Shown here: positions 10,135 through 17,773 of the stretch, one piece after another
Numbering within the stretch: the first letter of the stretch is position 1
How the letters are laid out: every line of letters starts with the position of its first letter
NCBI RefSeq assembly: GCF_046533115.1
Contig: NZ_JAJQRC010000011.1
Span: 16,789 to 80,788 of the forward strand
Reading direction: 5' to 3'
Origin: JAIRMO01 sp046533115
GTDB taxonomy: Bacteria > Spirochaetota > Spirochaetia > Treponematales > Breznakiellaceae
Length of the DNA: 64,000 nucleotides
Position numbers and translations under genes: made by a program
Notes under the pieces: model-generated
Database searches by the model: none
The model's input: the letters and a program-made list of their open reading frames with translations, nothing else
What the model was told of the DNA's origin: nothing

Positions 10135-11681
10135 GTCGCACCCCGTGCGGGTGCGTGGATTGAAACAGGAATCCCGGTACTGCGGTGGTTTTGCCGCCCA
10201 GTCGCACCCCGTGCGGGTGCGTGGATTGAAACAGGTTCAGAACGCCGAACACCGCCACTAAAGCGGGTGGCACCCCGTGCGGGTGCGTGGATTGAAACCC
10301 ATTTACGTCTATCCTGTCGATAGTCAGATCGTCGTCGCACCCCGTGCGGGTGCGTGGATTGAAACATCCCCTCAAGGCGCATGGCATCAACCAGGCCGTT
10401 GTCGCACCCCGTGCGGGTGCGTGGATTGAAACCAGTATTTTTGTATATTTATTTGAAGAAGGGATAGTCGCACCCCGTGCGGGTGCGTGGATTGAAACCT
10501 CGTGTTCCTCCCATAATTCAATATCCTTTGGGGTCGCACCCCGTGCGGGTGCGTGGATTGAAACTAGCCCAAAACTCATAAGCGCCGTCAGGCCCGGCAA
10601 GTCGCACCCCGTGCGGGTGCGTGGATTGAAACCTTTAACAGGAAATCTAATTTCCCCTGCTTGTGCAGTCGCACCCCGTGCGGGTGCGTGGATTGAAACA
10701 CGTTCTCAGCCAGAAGTTCCGGCTGCTCAGTCCTGTCGCACCCCGTGCGGGTGCGTGGATTGAAACATTTCGTCAAGCAAGCTGTTAATAACATCCAAGC
10801 ATGTCGCACCCCGTGCGGGTGCGTGGATTGAAACAGCAACATGCTCCATTGCCATTTCCATATATTCACGTCGCACCCCGTGCGGGTGCGTGGATTGAAA
10901 CCCGTTATTTCCCAGCATAACCAGCATCCGGCCTGTGTCGCACCCCGTGCGGGTGCGTGGATTGAAACTTTACCGAGTCAAGAACAGCTTTCCAGTTGGT
11001 AGCGTCGCACCCCGTGCGGGTGCGTGGATTGAAACTAGCGACCCGTCGGTCCTGGACAGCGGCATTCGGGGTCGCACCCCGTGCGGGTGCGTGGATTGAA
11101 ACTTGGCCGACTGAAAAGAAGCATACATAGCTATCCGCGTCGCACCCCGTGCGGGTGCGTGGATTGAAACTCAATAAGCGTCTCAATAAGCCGCCGCCCC
11201 TCTTTGTCGCACCCCGTGCGGGTGCGTGGATTGAAACCCGATGGCCAGTTTTCGTCCAATAGTCCGCAGCTTGAAGTCGCACCCCGTGCGGGTGCGTGGA
11301 TTGAAACAGTCGTGGGAGGGGAAGCTCCCGGAGAGTAATAACGTCGCACCCCGTGCGGGTGCGTGGATTGAAACTGAAACCTTGCCATAAAAACTCCTTA
11401 AAATAATTTGTCGCACCCCGTGCGGGTGCGTGGATTGAAACCAGTCGTGGTCGTAGGTGTACGGATCGGGGACCCGGGTCGCACCCCGTGCGGGTGCGTG
11501 GATTGAAACCTGGTAATCCTCAAAAAACTCCTGGAAAGGCGGGAAGTCGCACCCCGTGCGGGTGCGTGGATTGAAACTATGTTTCGGGATGTACCATTAC
11601 CGATTTTGTTTCCGTCGCACCCCGTGCGGGTGCGTGGATTGAAACCCTCGTGGTTTTGGAAAGCTGGGTATTATCCCGAAT

Positions 11682-11981
11682 GTCGCACCCCGCACGGGTG
11701 CGTGGATTGAAACATATGTTTCTGTGACTGAGTGAATTAATATATGAGTCGCACCCCGCACGGGTGCGTGGATTGAAACATAAACCGTATTGATAAAAAA
11801 TACTTCCGTCATCAAGTCGCACCCTGCACGGGTGCGTGGATTGAAACCGTGCAATTCGGGCTGCCCGTTTTTCCGATTGATCGTCGCACCCCGTGCGGGT
11901 GCGTGGATTGAAACTTGTACTTCTCGTTGTAGATGTCTTGGTTCGACACGTCGCACCCTGCACGGGTACACATATCGTAAC
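11682..11981 (+). repeat. Degenerate trailer-end CRISPR repeats
   Basis: Repeats 84 (11682-11713) and 85 (11748-11779) have loop CGCAC instead of CGTGC; repeat 86 (11816-11847) has TGCAC. All three keep the 7-bp stem. Repeat 87 (11883-11914) is again consensus. Repeat 88 (11950-11981) has the TGCAC loop and a decayed 3' half (GGGTACACATATCGTAAC), which breaks the stem. Decay at the leader-distal end is usual; the loop-only pattern and the intact repeat 87 are not. Confidence 0.95.
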
Positions 11982-12069
11982 AACTGATCCTGCTTGCAAG
12001 ACGCTGCATCCACCCCCGGGACGGGTAGGCAGGAGACTACGCCCCGGTCGCCTTTTCGGGGATGGTGGG

Positions 12070-12603
12070 TTATACGGCCTGGTAACCTGCCTGGATAGCC
12101 TCCACGTTGAGGGGGATAAATTTGTGTTTGTCCGGGGAAAAGAATTTTTTGAGGATTTCCTCGATTTCCGTAATAGCCAGCGCGCCGGTGAGTTTGGCCA
12201 TGGCTCCGAGGGCCACCATATTGGCGAACCGGGGGTTCCCGATTTTTTCCGCCATGTCCTGGGCCTCAATCTTTACCACCTTGATATCCTTCCGTTGGGG
12301 ATCGTCCTTGACCAGGGTTGCATTGATCAACATGAGTCCCCCGGGTTTAAGGATACCCTCACAGAGGGGGAGGGAATCGGGGTTCATCACCAGCACCGAA
12401 TCAGGAACCGTCACCAGGGGGCTGGCGATCTCCTCGTCCGAAACAATAACCCCGGCCCGGGCAATGCCCCCCCGTTTTTCCGCCCCGTAAAAGGGGAAAA
12501 AGGTTACGTTTTTGCCCTCCTTCATGGCGCAATACACCCAGATTTGCCCCAAGGAGATGATCCCCTGTCCGCCGAAACCGGCGAAAAAAGATTTTTCCGT
12601 CAT
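12070..12603 (-). CDS. 2-oxoacid:ferredoxin oxidoreductase, gamma subunit
   Basis: A 177-residue protein with the N-terminal GFGGQGIISLG signature of the gamma domain of 2-oxoacid:acceptor oxidoreductases (POR/KOR/VOR family). The complex decarboxylates a 2-oxoacid to an acyl-CoA and reduces ferredoxin in the cytoplasm. It is the last of four genes; its ATG overlaps the beta-subunit stop by 4 bp (ATGA). The neighbouring alpha subunit resembles VorB, so branched-chain 2-oxoacids are a plausible substrate, but substrate cannot be fixed by reading. Its 3' end lies 88 bp from the last CRISPR repeat. Confidence 0.88.
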   Translation of the reverse strand: MTEKSFFAGFGGQGIISLGQIWVYCAMKEGKNVTFFPFYGAEKRGGIARAGVIVSDEEIASPLVTVPDSVLVMNPDSLPLCEGILKPGGLMLINATLVKDDPQRKDIKVVKIEAQDMAEKIGNPRFANMVALGAMAKLTGALAITEIEEILKKFFSPDKHKFIPLNVEAIQAGYQAV

Positions 12604-13379
12604 TGAACCGCCTCCTTGACCGTTTCAGCCGCCCCCGCTAAGGTGTTTTTGATCTCCCCTAGGGGGAAAAAGGGGATCATGTTTTGTTCCAGCCATTCCA
12701 CCGAGGGGACCGGTTCCATGCCCCAGTTGGTGGGGCATGGGGAAAGAACCTCCACCATGGTAAAACCGATACCCCGCATTTGGGCCTCCAGGGCCTTCCG
12801 GATGTAAGATTTGGTCTTTCGGATATTGGCGGCGTTGTTTACCGCTCCCCGGGCAAGGTAACGGCTTCCCTCCAGGCTGGCGAGCAATTCGGAAACCCGG
12901 ATAGGATACCCCATCCCCGCCGCTTCGGGGTCCCGGCCCCGGGGAGCGGTGACCGCCTTTTGGCCCACCAGGGTGGTGGGGGCCATCTGGCCGCCGGTCA
13001 TGCCGTAAATGGCGTTGTTCACAAAGATGGTGGTAAATTTTTCCCCCCGGTTTGCCGCATGGATCATCTCCGCGGTACCAATAGCCGCCATGTCCCCGTC
13101 CCCCTGGTAGCAGATAACAACGTGATCCGGCAGGACCCGCTTGATCCCCGTAGCCGCCGCAGGGGTCCGGCCATGGGCCGGCTGAACCGAATCAAAGTCA
13201 AAGTAGAGGTCCGCCCAAATAGCGCAGCCCACCGGGTTGGTGATGACGGCCTTTTCCCGCAGGTTCATCTCGTCAATAAGTTCGGTGATGATCCGGTGTA
13301 TGACCCCGTGGCCGCAGCCCCCGCAGTATTTGGTCGGGACATCGTATAAACTTTTGGGGTGTCCGTATAGTTGTTTCAT
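12600..13379 (-). CDS. 2-oxoacid:ferredoxin oxidoreductase, beta (TPP) subunit
   Basis: A 259-residue thiamine-diphosphate subunit. The N-terminal CGGCGHGVIHR segment and the TPP/Mg motif GDGDMAAIG, followed by NNAIYGMTGGQMAPTT, are typical of the beta subunits of KOR/VOR enzymes. It binds the cofactor that attacks the 2-oxoacid carbonyl. It overlaps the alpha and gamma genes by 4 bp on each side, so the three are translationally coupled and the subunits presumably made in equal amounts. Confidence 0.9.
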   Translation of the reverse strand: MKQLYGHPKSLYDVPTKYCGGCGHGVIHRIITELIDEMNLREKAVITNPVGCAIWADLYFDFDSVQPAHGRTPAAATGIKRVLPDHVVICYQGDGDMAAIGTAEMIHAANRGEKFTTIFVNNAIYGMTGGQMAPTTLVGQKAVTAPRGRDPEAAGMGYPIRVSELLASLEGSRYLARGAVNNAANIRKTKSYIRKALEAQMRGIGFTMVEVLSPCPTNWGMEPVPSVEWLEQNMIPFFPLGEIKNTLAGAAETVKEAVQ

Positions 13380-14455
13380 CCTTTCCTCCCAAGTATCTGT
13401 TTCACCTCGTTAAAGACCTCTTCCTCTGTGGGGATGATTCCGCCGCAGTGACCCAAAAGATGTACCGGGGCCTTACCCAGGACCGCAAGGTTTACATCAA
13501 CCACCAGTTGGCCTAAACTCATCTCCACCGTAAGGAAGGGCTTCCCCGAAGCGGCAATTTGGGCGAGGGGTTCTGCGGGGAAGGGCCACAGGGTGATGGG
13601 CCGAAACACCCCCAGGTTAATCCCCGCCTTTTCGGCAAGTTTTCTTGCCCCCTGGGCAACCCGGGCGGCGGTACCGTAGGCAACCAGGGTCAGGTCCGCT
13701 TCCCCCGTGGGCCCAATTTGCTCATACCGGATTTCTTTTGCCGTTATCTCATCGTACCGGACAAACCGGGCTTTGGTTTTAGCCTCCAATTCCTCAGGAA
13801 CCAGATGTATGGAACTGATATGCCGGGACGCCCGCGGGGCAGCGGCCATATTTCCCACCGCCCAATCCCGCTTGGGCAGATCCGTCAGGGGACGCTCCGG
13901 GGGCAGGACTACCCCTTCCATCATCTGGCCTATCATACCGTCCGCCAGGACAATGACCGGTACCCGGTACTGATCCGCCAGGTCAAAGGCCAGATAGGTC
14001 AGGTCCGCACATTCCTGAACGCTTTTGGGGGCCAGGACAATACAGCGGTAATCCCCGTGACCGCCCCCCCGGGTCGCTTGTATATAGTCGGCCTGGCTGG
14101 GGGCGATGGAACCCAGGCCCGGACCGCCCCGGACCACATTAACCACCACTACGGGGATATCCGCTCCGGCGGCATAGGATATGCCCTCTTGTTTTAGGCT
14201 GATCCCGGGGCTGGATGAGCTCGTCATAGCCCGGGCTCCCGCGGCGGAGGCGCCGTAAACCATGTTGATCGCCGCCACCTCACTTTCCGCCTGGATGAAG
14301 ATCCGGCCCTTTTCCAGCATGTGTTTAGCCATATAGGCGATAATTTCATTTTGGGGGGTGATGGGATACCCAAAATAGGCGTTGCAGCCCGCCCGGATTG
14401 CCGCTTCGGCAATGGCGTCATTCCCCTTCAACAGCAGTTTCTCCGTATCCCTCAT
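13376..14455 (-). CDS. vorB: 2-oxoacid:ferredoxin oxidoreductase, alpha subunit (VorB-like)
   Basis: A 359-residue alpha subunit. LLKGNDAIAEAAIRAGC and FGYPITPQNEI near the N-terminus match proteins annotated as 2-ketoisovalerate (3-methyl-2-oxobutanoate) dehydrogenase subunit VorB. The pyrimidine-binding fold continues to the C-terminal transketolase-like domain (LTLVAYGTAARVAQGA). With the beta, gamma and ferredoxin subunits this is a separate-subunit enzyme rather than a fused pyruvate:ferredoxin oxidoreductase. The likely role is oxidation of branched-chain 2-oxoacids from amino acids, or the reverse. KorA-type 2-oxoglutarate activity remains possible. Confidence 0.85.
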   Translation of the reverse strand: MRDTEKLLLKGNDAIAEAAIRAGCNAYFGYPITPQNEIIAYMAKHMLEKGRIFIQAESEVAAINMVYGASAAGARAMTSSSSPGISLKQEGISYAAGADIPVVVVNVVRGGPGLGSIAPSQADYIQATRGGGHGDYRCIVLAPKSVQECADLTYLAFDLADQYRVPVIVLADGMIGQMMEGVVLPPERPLTDLPKRDWAVGNMAAAPRASRHISSIHLVPEELEAKTKARFVRYDEITAKEIRYEQIGPTGEADLTLVAYGTAARVAQGARKLAEKAGINLGVFRPITLWPFPAEPLAQIAASGKPFLTVEMSLGQLVVDVNLAVLGKAPVHLLGHCGGIIPTEEEVFNEVKQILGRKG

Positions 14456-14682
14456 ACCTCAGCTCCTTCCAATTCATACACCTCAATACACACATCGGGG
14501 CACACCGCAAAACAGTTCCCGCAGGCTATACATTTTTCCATATAAATAGCCTTAGACGGATAGGAACCGGAGGAATTCGGCAGGGTATCCTCCGCTAAAA
14601 CCTTGGATGGACACGCACGGATGCAGAGAAAACACCCCTTGCATAGTTCCCGATCGATGATGACTTTACCTCGCCTGGCCAT
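14452..14682 (-). CDS. 2-oxoacid:ferredoxin oxidoreductase, delta (2[4Fe-4S]) subunit
   Basis: A 76-residue ferredoxin-like subunit with two cysteine clusters: Cys14, 17, 20, 24 (CKGCFLCIRAC) and Cys51, 54, 57, 61 (CIACGNCFAVC), enough for two 4Fe-4S centres. It passes electrons from the TPP subunit to free ferredoxin. It is the first gene of the minus-strand operon, with GGAGGAGG just before its ATG, and overlaps the alpha gene by 4 bp. The promoter must lie in 14683-14735. Confidence 0.92.
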   Translation of the reverse strand: MARRGKVIIDRELCKGCFLCIRACPSKVLAEDTLPNSSGSYPSKAIYMEKCIACGNCFAVCPDVCIEVYELEGAEV

Positions 14683-14735
14683 GGGCCTCCTCCATTCACT
14701 GTAAATTAGGATTACTGCTATTTTTTTAAAGATTG

Positions 14736-14853
14736 AGCTTTTCCCAAAACTCGGTTAGTTTTGGGAAAAGCTTCAGAAAAAGCGGTCTAAAGCCCGCTTT
14801 TTCATATAAATCTAAGGTAGCTTTCCCAAAAACTGAAGTTTTGGGAAAGCCTC
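14736..14853. repeat. Three-hairpin intergenic element, copy 1
   Basis: The 307-bp gap 14683-14989 holds three successive inverted repeats. Hairpin 1 is a perfect 16-bp stem (14736-14751 with 14757-14772; arm AGCTTTTCCCAAAACT, 5-nt loop). Hairpin 2 is a 10-bp stem GAAAAAGCGG / CCGCTTTTTC (14076 offset not used: 14776-14785 and 14794-14803) with loop TCTAAAGC; it has A and T flanks and would work as a terminator in either direction. Hairpin 3 is GCTTTCCCAAAA / TTTTGGGAAAGC (14820-14831 and 14839-14850). The same three-part arrangement recurs at 31599-31716. It lies downstream of the minus-strand outer-membrane gene and upstream of the oxidoreductase operon. Confidence 0.85.
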
Positions 14854-14989
14854 GATTAAGACAGTTTTGAAACTTCGATTTTAAAGCCAGTTCGATTTTT
14901 ATACAAGGGGTATGTTCAACCCCTCGCTTGAAATACCCTCATTGCGGAACCGCATATACATACCATGCCTTTTTTATGCGTACCGGTCC

Positions 14990-16843
14990 TTACGGAAAAA
15001 TCTTGAAGCCCAGGGAAAAAATCACCCCCACATTGGGCTTGTATTCGGGATCATCATCGGAAACAAAGTGAAAACTCCGGTCTTCTTCCGATCCTTCGGG
15101 AGCGCCGGTAGCGGTAAATTGGGTTACCACAATCCCAAAGTCCCCATAAACGGATATGGGTATTTTTTTGGTTTTAAAGCTATAGGCCCCGCCGATCTTA
15201 ACCACATGGTTCCACTGATAAACCCCGTCCCTAAGGAAATATTTCTTGGTATTGTTATTCTTCTTGAGCATTTTATCCTGTGGGGAGGAGCCGTCTACCC
15301 GGCCGGATCCGTATTCCACGCCGTGGCGGATTAATTGGTACTGAACATGGGCCTTGGCCTCGGGGAGGAACATGGATTCCATGTGCAGGAGAATTTCATC
15401 GCTATTGGGGGGCAGATAGTAACCCAGGGATTCGCCGTTATTCATGTAAGCGGTATCGATCAAAACCGAATGCCAGGGGGTGGAGGTGTATTCATGGGTA
15501 TAACAGTAGGGTTCAATCTTGGTGTACTGCAGCTTGACCGAGGCAAAGGGAAGCCAGGGGAGCATAATGCGTACCCCGCCCTGAAGGGCGTACATTTCCC
15601 GGTCCAGAATAAAAAAATCCCGCTTTAAATTTATCTCGTCCACGAAAAGGGAACCCCATAGTTTACCGATCCCCGGTATGCGGTACTCCAGATTGGCAAA
15701 AAGCGCCAGGTTATCAAAATCGCCGATATTGTTCTGGTAAAAATAGTTACTGTTTACCGGAAAAATATACCCCAGATCAAAGCGCTTGGGCCAGACCGTG
15801 GCGCTGCCGAAATCAAAATGGAAACGCTCTTTGGAATTGAGCTCCACCATAGCCAGGGAAAACAAATTCTGAAAAGAGGACGCATCGTCCCACTGATCGC
15901 GGATCTTTTGGTATTCCAGGGCGCCGGTGAGGAAGGAGAAGTACAGCCAGGGGGCGGCGATGGCGGTTCCTTCCAGGGCCATAAAGGGCCGGGCATGACT
16001 GTTCATGAAAAGGCTCATGCCATTCTCCCCGGGGCCCCAGTCCCGCCGCATCCGTCCAAACCGGAACTGTAACCGGTTATCCGCGAAGGCCGTTCCGATT
16101 TCCGAGATAATTTCATAACCAAAGGCAAGGGTATCGGGCCATTCACCGTAACTGGAAAGATCATTGGGCTTAAAAACCGCCGCCTCCCAGACCTTAGTAA
16201 AACTATAGGGGAAGTATGCCGGGATGGAAAATACCGATGAGTAGGTTGGCGGATCGGTGGGGGGATCGGCATCCTTGGGATCAAAGTACGGGGCATTGGG
16301 CATCATCCCAAGAAGGTCCCGGTCAACCTTGAGGATCCCCCCCCGGACATTAAAATTGTAGGAAAGGTAGTTACCGATATCCCCCCCCAGATAGACGGTC
16401 CCCATATTGGTCGTTCCGATTTTACCGGTCCCGGTTACATTAATATCGCTTTGCCAAGAGATGCCCGCATCCAGGGAATAATGCGAATCCTTGGGGAGGG
16501 GGCGGTCCAGATAATGGCTCCCCCGCTGCAGGTCCAGCCCCGGTTTTCGCTCAAAATCCGCCAGGGCGGCCGAAACAATGTCCCGTTCCACCGGTGAGTT
16601 GAGCCCCGGTTCCGCGCTGAGGATCTCCCGGAGGAGCCGCCGGATCGTCAATTCCTGCCAGGGCTTTGCCGATGGGGGATGACTGATGATACCCCTAAAA
16701 ACAGCATGCTCAATAACCCCGTATACTGCATGATCCAGGGGTACCGAATTATACTGTTGGGCGCTTACGGTCAATACCGCGGCAATAAAAAAGAGGATGC
16801 TCCCCAGAGCCGTTACTTTCAATGACCTCAAAATTTTTCCCAT
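14990..16843 (-). CDS. Outer-membrane beta-barrel protein, Wzi-like
   Basis: A 617-residue protein with an N-terminal signal peptide (hydrophobic TALGSILFFIAAVLTVSAQ, likely cleavage after SAQ or before it) and a C-terminal aromatic end (FSLGFKIFP) typical of outer-membrane barrels. The body alternates polar and hydrophobic residues with many Tyr, Phe and Trp. RFGRMRRDWGPGENGMSLFMN resembles the conserved stretch of Wzi-like capsule-assembly family proteins in spirochaetes and Bacteroidetes. Substrate is unknown. It is monocistronic; the next minus-strand genes begin 307 bp downstream beyond the three-hairpin element. Confidence 0.65.
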   Translation of the reverse strand: MGKILRSLKVTALGSILFFIAAVLTVSAQQYNSVPLDHAVYGVIEHAVFRGIISHPPSAKPWQELTIRRLLREILSAEPGLNSPVERDIVSAALADFERKPGLDLQRGSHYLDRPLPKDSHYSLDAGISWQSDINVTGTGKIGTTNMGTVYLGGDIGNYLSYNFNVRGGILKVDRDLLGMMPNAPYFDPKDADPPTDPPTYSSVFSIPAYFPYSFTKVWEAAVFKPNDLSSYGEWPDTLAFGYEIISEIGTAFADNRLQFRFGRMRRDWGPGENGMSLFMNSHARPFMALEGTAIAAPWLYFSFLTGALEYQKIRDQWDDASSFQNLFSLAMVELNSKERFHFDFGSATVWPKRFDLGYIFPVNSNYFYQNNIGDFDNLALFANLEYRIPGIGKLWGSLFVDEINLKRDFFILDREMYALQGGVRIMLPWLPFASVKLQYTKIEPYCYTHEYTSTPWHSVLIDTAYMNNGESLGYYLPPNSDEILLHMESMFLPEAKAHVQYQLIRHGVEYGSGRVDGSSPQDKMLKKNNNTKKYFLRDGVYQWNHVVKIGGAYSFKTKKIPISVYGDFGIVVTQFTATGAPEGSEEDRSFHFVSDDDPEYKPNVGVIFSLGFKIFP

Positions 16844-16996
16844 AAATTAATATTAGTGGATAGCCCGGGACTTATCAAGGGGAACTCAGGACCGCTCCGG
16901 CAAAAAAGGACCGTTCCGGCGTATAGACAGCCGCATAAAACAATGGTAAAATAGTTTGGAATAATCTTATGTATGCATAGGGAGGAGCTCATTATT

Positions 16997-17515
16997 ATGT
17001 CTAAAATTGTGTATTCGTTGAAAAACGGCATTAAAGCTACCGTAATATGTGAAGATGATAGACCATTTGAGAAGTTTCCCAAGATCACCTTTACCCAGCC
17101 ACTATTTCCCGATATAGTCCAAGAATACGATAATAAAGGCAATCTGGTAAAATCCTATAAACGCCGGGAGTCTTCTGCGGGGAAAGAGATCGAAACGGAG
17201 AAACCTGCCAAGAAGCCGACGGTAGCATCCGGTACCGATAATGCTTTTCAACGATATTATCAAAAATGGGAAGAAGAAACAGCGCTTATGCCTTCCTCCG
17301 ATATGTTTGAGAATGCCAATTACAAAGCGATAATAGCTATGGGCTGGAAGGCGGTTCCCTATATAATTGAACAATTACGAAAAAAACCATGTCAATTATT
17401 TAATGCGTTACGGCAAATTACCGGTGTTTATCCCATAAAATCCGGTCATGTGGGACTCATGGATGAAATGGCTAAAGACTGGATTGAATGGTATGATTCA
17501 TCCACAAAAACTTAG
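16997..17515 (+). CDS. Conserved protein of unknown function
   Basis: A 172-residue protein with no signal peptide or membrane segment. An in-frame ATG at 16973 exists, but GGAGGAG (16981-16987) precedes the ATG at 16997 by 9 bases, so I start there. The N-terminal half (to ~residue 75) is short, charged and variable, ending in a Lys/Glu/Thr-rich linker. The C-terminal ~90 residues (ANYKAIIAMGWKAVPYIIEQL, then LFNALRQITGVYPI and DWIEWY) look like a small helical domain that I recall from many bacterial hypothetical proteins, function unknown. It is divergent from the outer-membrane gene and stands alone. Confidence 0.7.
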   Translation: MSKIVYSLKNGIKATVICEDDRPFEKFPKITFTQPLFPDIVQEYDNKGNLVKSYKRRESSAGKEIETEKPAKKPTVASGTDNAFQRYYQKWEEETALMPSSDMFENANYKAIIAMGWKAVPYIIEQLRKKPCQLFNALRQITGVYPIKSGHVGLMDEMAKDWIEWYDSSTKT

Positions 17516-17600
17516 GTATGCCGGCAGCCTGCGGCGCCTGATTAGCAGGGCCGTTTGCCGGGCAAACTGCCGGGGGGTTTAACCGGAACCATGCGGCAGC

Positions 17601-17629
17601 TTGACGCTTTTTACGGTTTCCGGTATACT
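17601..17629 (+). promoter_or_regulatory. Sigma-70-type promoter of the his operon
   Basis: TTGACG at 17601-17606 and TATACT at 17624-17629, separated by 17 bp, each one mismatch or so from consensus. The expected transcription start is about 17636, which is the A of the leader-peptide ATG. Confidence 0.75.
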
Positions 17630-17635
17630 AAGACC

Positions 17636-17695
17636 ATGAACCGGATTTTGGGATACCATCATCACCATCAGGAATACTCTTTGGGGGCAGCTTAG
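17636..17695 (+). CDS. hisL: Histidine operon leader peptide
   Basis: A 19-codon ORF (too short for normal gene calling) reading MNRILGYHHHHQEYSLGAA and ending in TAG at 17693-17695. Four consecutive His codons (CAT CAT CAC CAT, 17657-17668) directly upstream of hisG are the hallmark of a his attenuator leader. Ribosome stalling there under histidine shortage would decide which downstream hairpin forms. No Shine-Dalgarno is visible, and the ATG starts 6 bp after the -10 box, so translation may begin on a leaderless mRNA. The peptide itself needs no function. Confidence 0.8.
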   Translation: MNRILGYHHHHQEYSLGAA

Positions 17696-17709
17696 GATCC
17701 GGCGTTTTG

Positions 17710-17764
17710 CACGGTAATCTAGCCGTGGGCTCGGAACTGGCTTCCGGGTTCACGGCTTTTTTTT
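17710..17764 (+). terminator. his attenuator: alternative hairpin and terminator
   Basis: Terminator: arm 17721-17736 (AGCCGTGGGCTCGGAA) pairs with 17742-17757 (TTCCGGGTTCACGGCT), a 16-bp stem with three G-U pairs and a 5-nt loop, followed by eight T (17757-17764). Competing hairpin: CACGG (17710-17714) pairs with CCGTG (17723-17727), using the same bases as the terminator's left arm, so the two are mutually exclusive. The hisG Shine-Dalgarno (GGAG, 17765-17768) abuts the T run. With hisL this is a complete transcription attenuator; the antiterminator is short (5 bp), so that part is less certain. Confidence 0.75.
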
Positions 17765-17773
17765 GGAGTATAT

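Larger units (their letters stand above)
6093..11981 (+). CRISPR. Type I-C CRISPR array, 88 repeats / 87 spacers
   Basis: Counted by eye: 88 repeats of 32 bp, the first at 6093-6124 and the last, degenerate, at 11950-11981. Spacers are 33-38 bp, mostly 34-36. The repeat starts GTCGCACCCC and ends GTGGATTGAAAC; CGCACCC and GGGTGCG form a 7-bp stem around the 5-nt loop CGTGC, as expected for Cas5c cleavage. Most repeats are identical. Exceptions are repeat 29 (7981-8012, G to T at 7999), repeat 63 (10267-10298, C to G at 10269) and the trailer-end group (11682-11981). One spacer is present twice in tandem. Six-frame translation gives long fake proteins; none is a gene. Confidence 0.98.

Noticed and set aside
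6028..12013. Many open frames in the array translating to repeats such as QSTHPHGVR, SIHAPARGAT and VAPRAGAWIET
   Set aside because: They are the CRISPR repeat read in different frames on both strands; no ribosome binding sites, and they stop where spacers happen to contain stops.
17516..17600. GC-rich inverted repeat (GTTTGC CGG GCAAAC) as terminator of the upstream gene
   Set aside because: No T run follows on the plus strand, so I could not support it as an intrinsic terminator.
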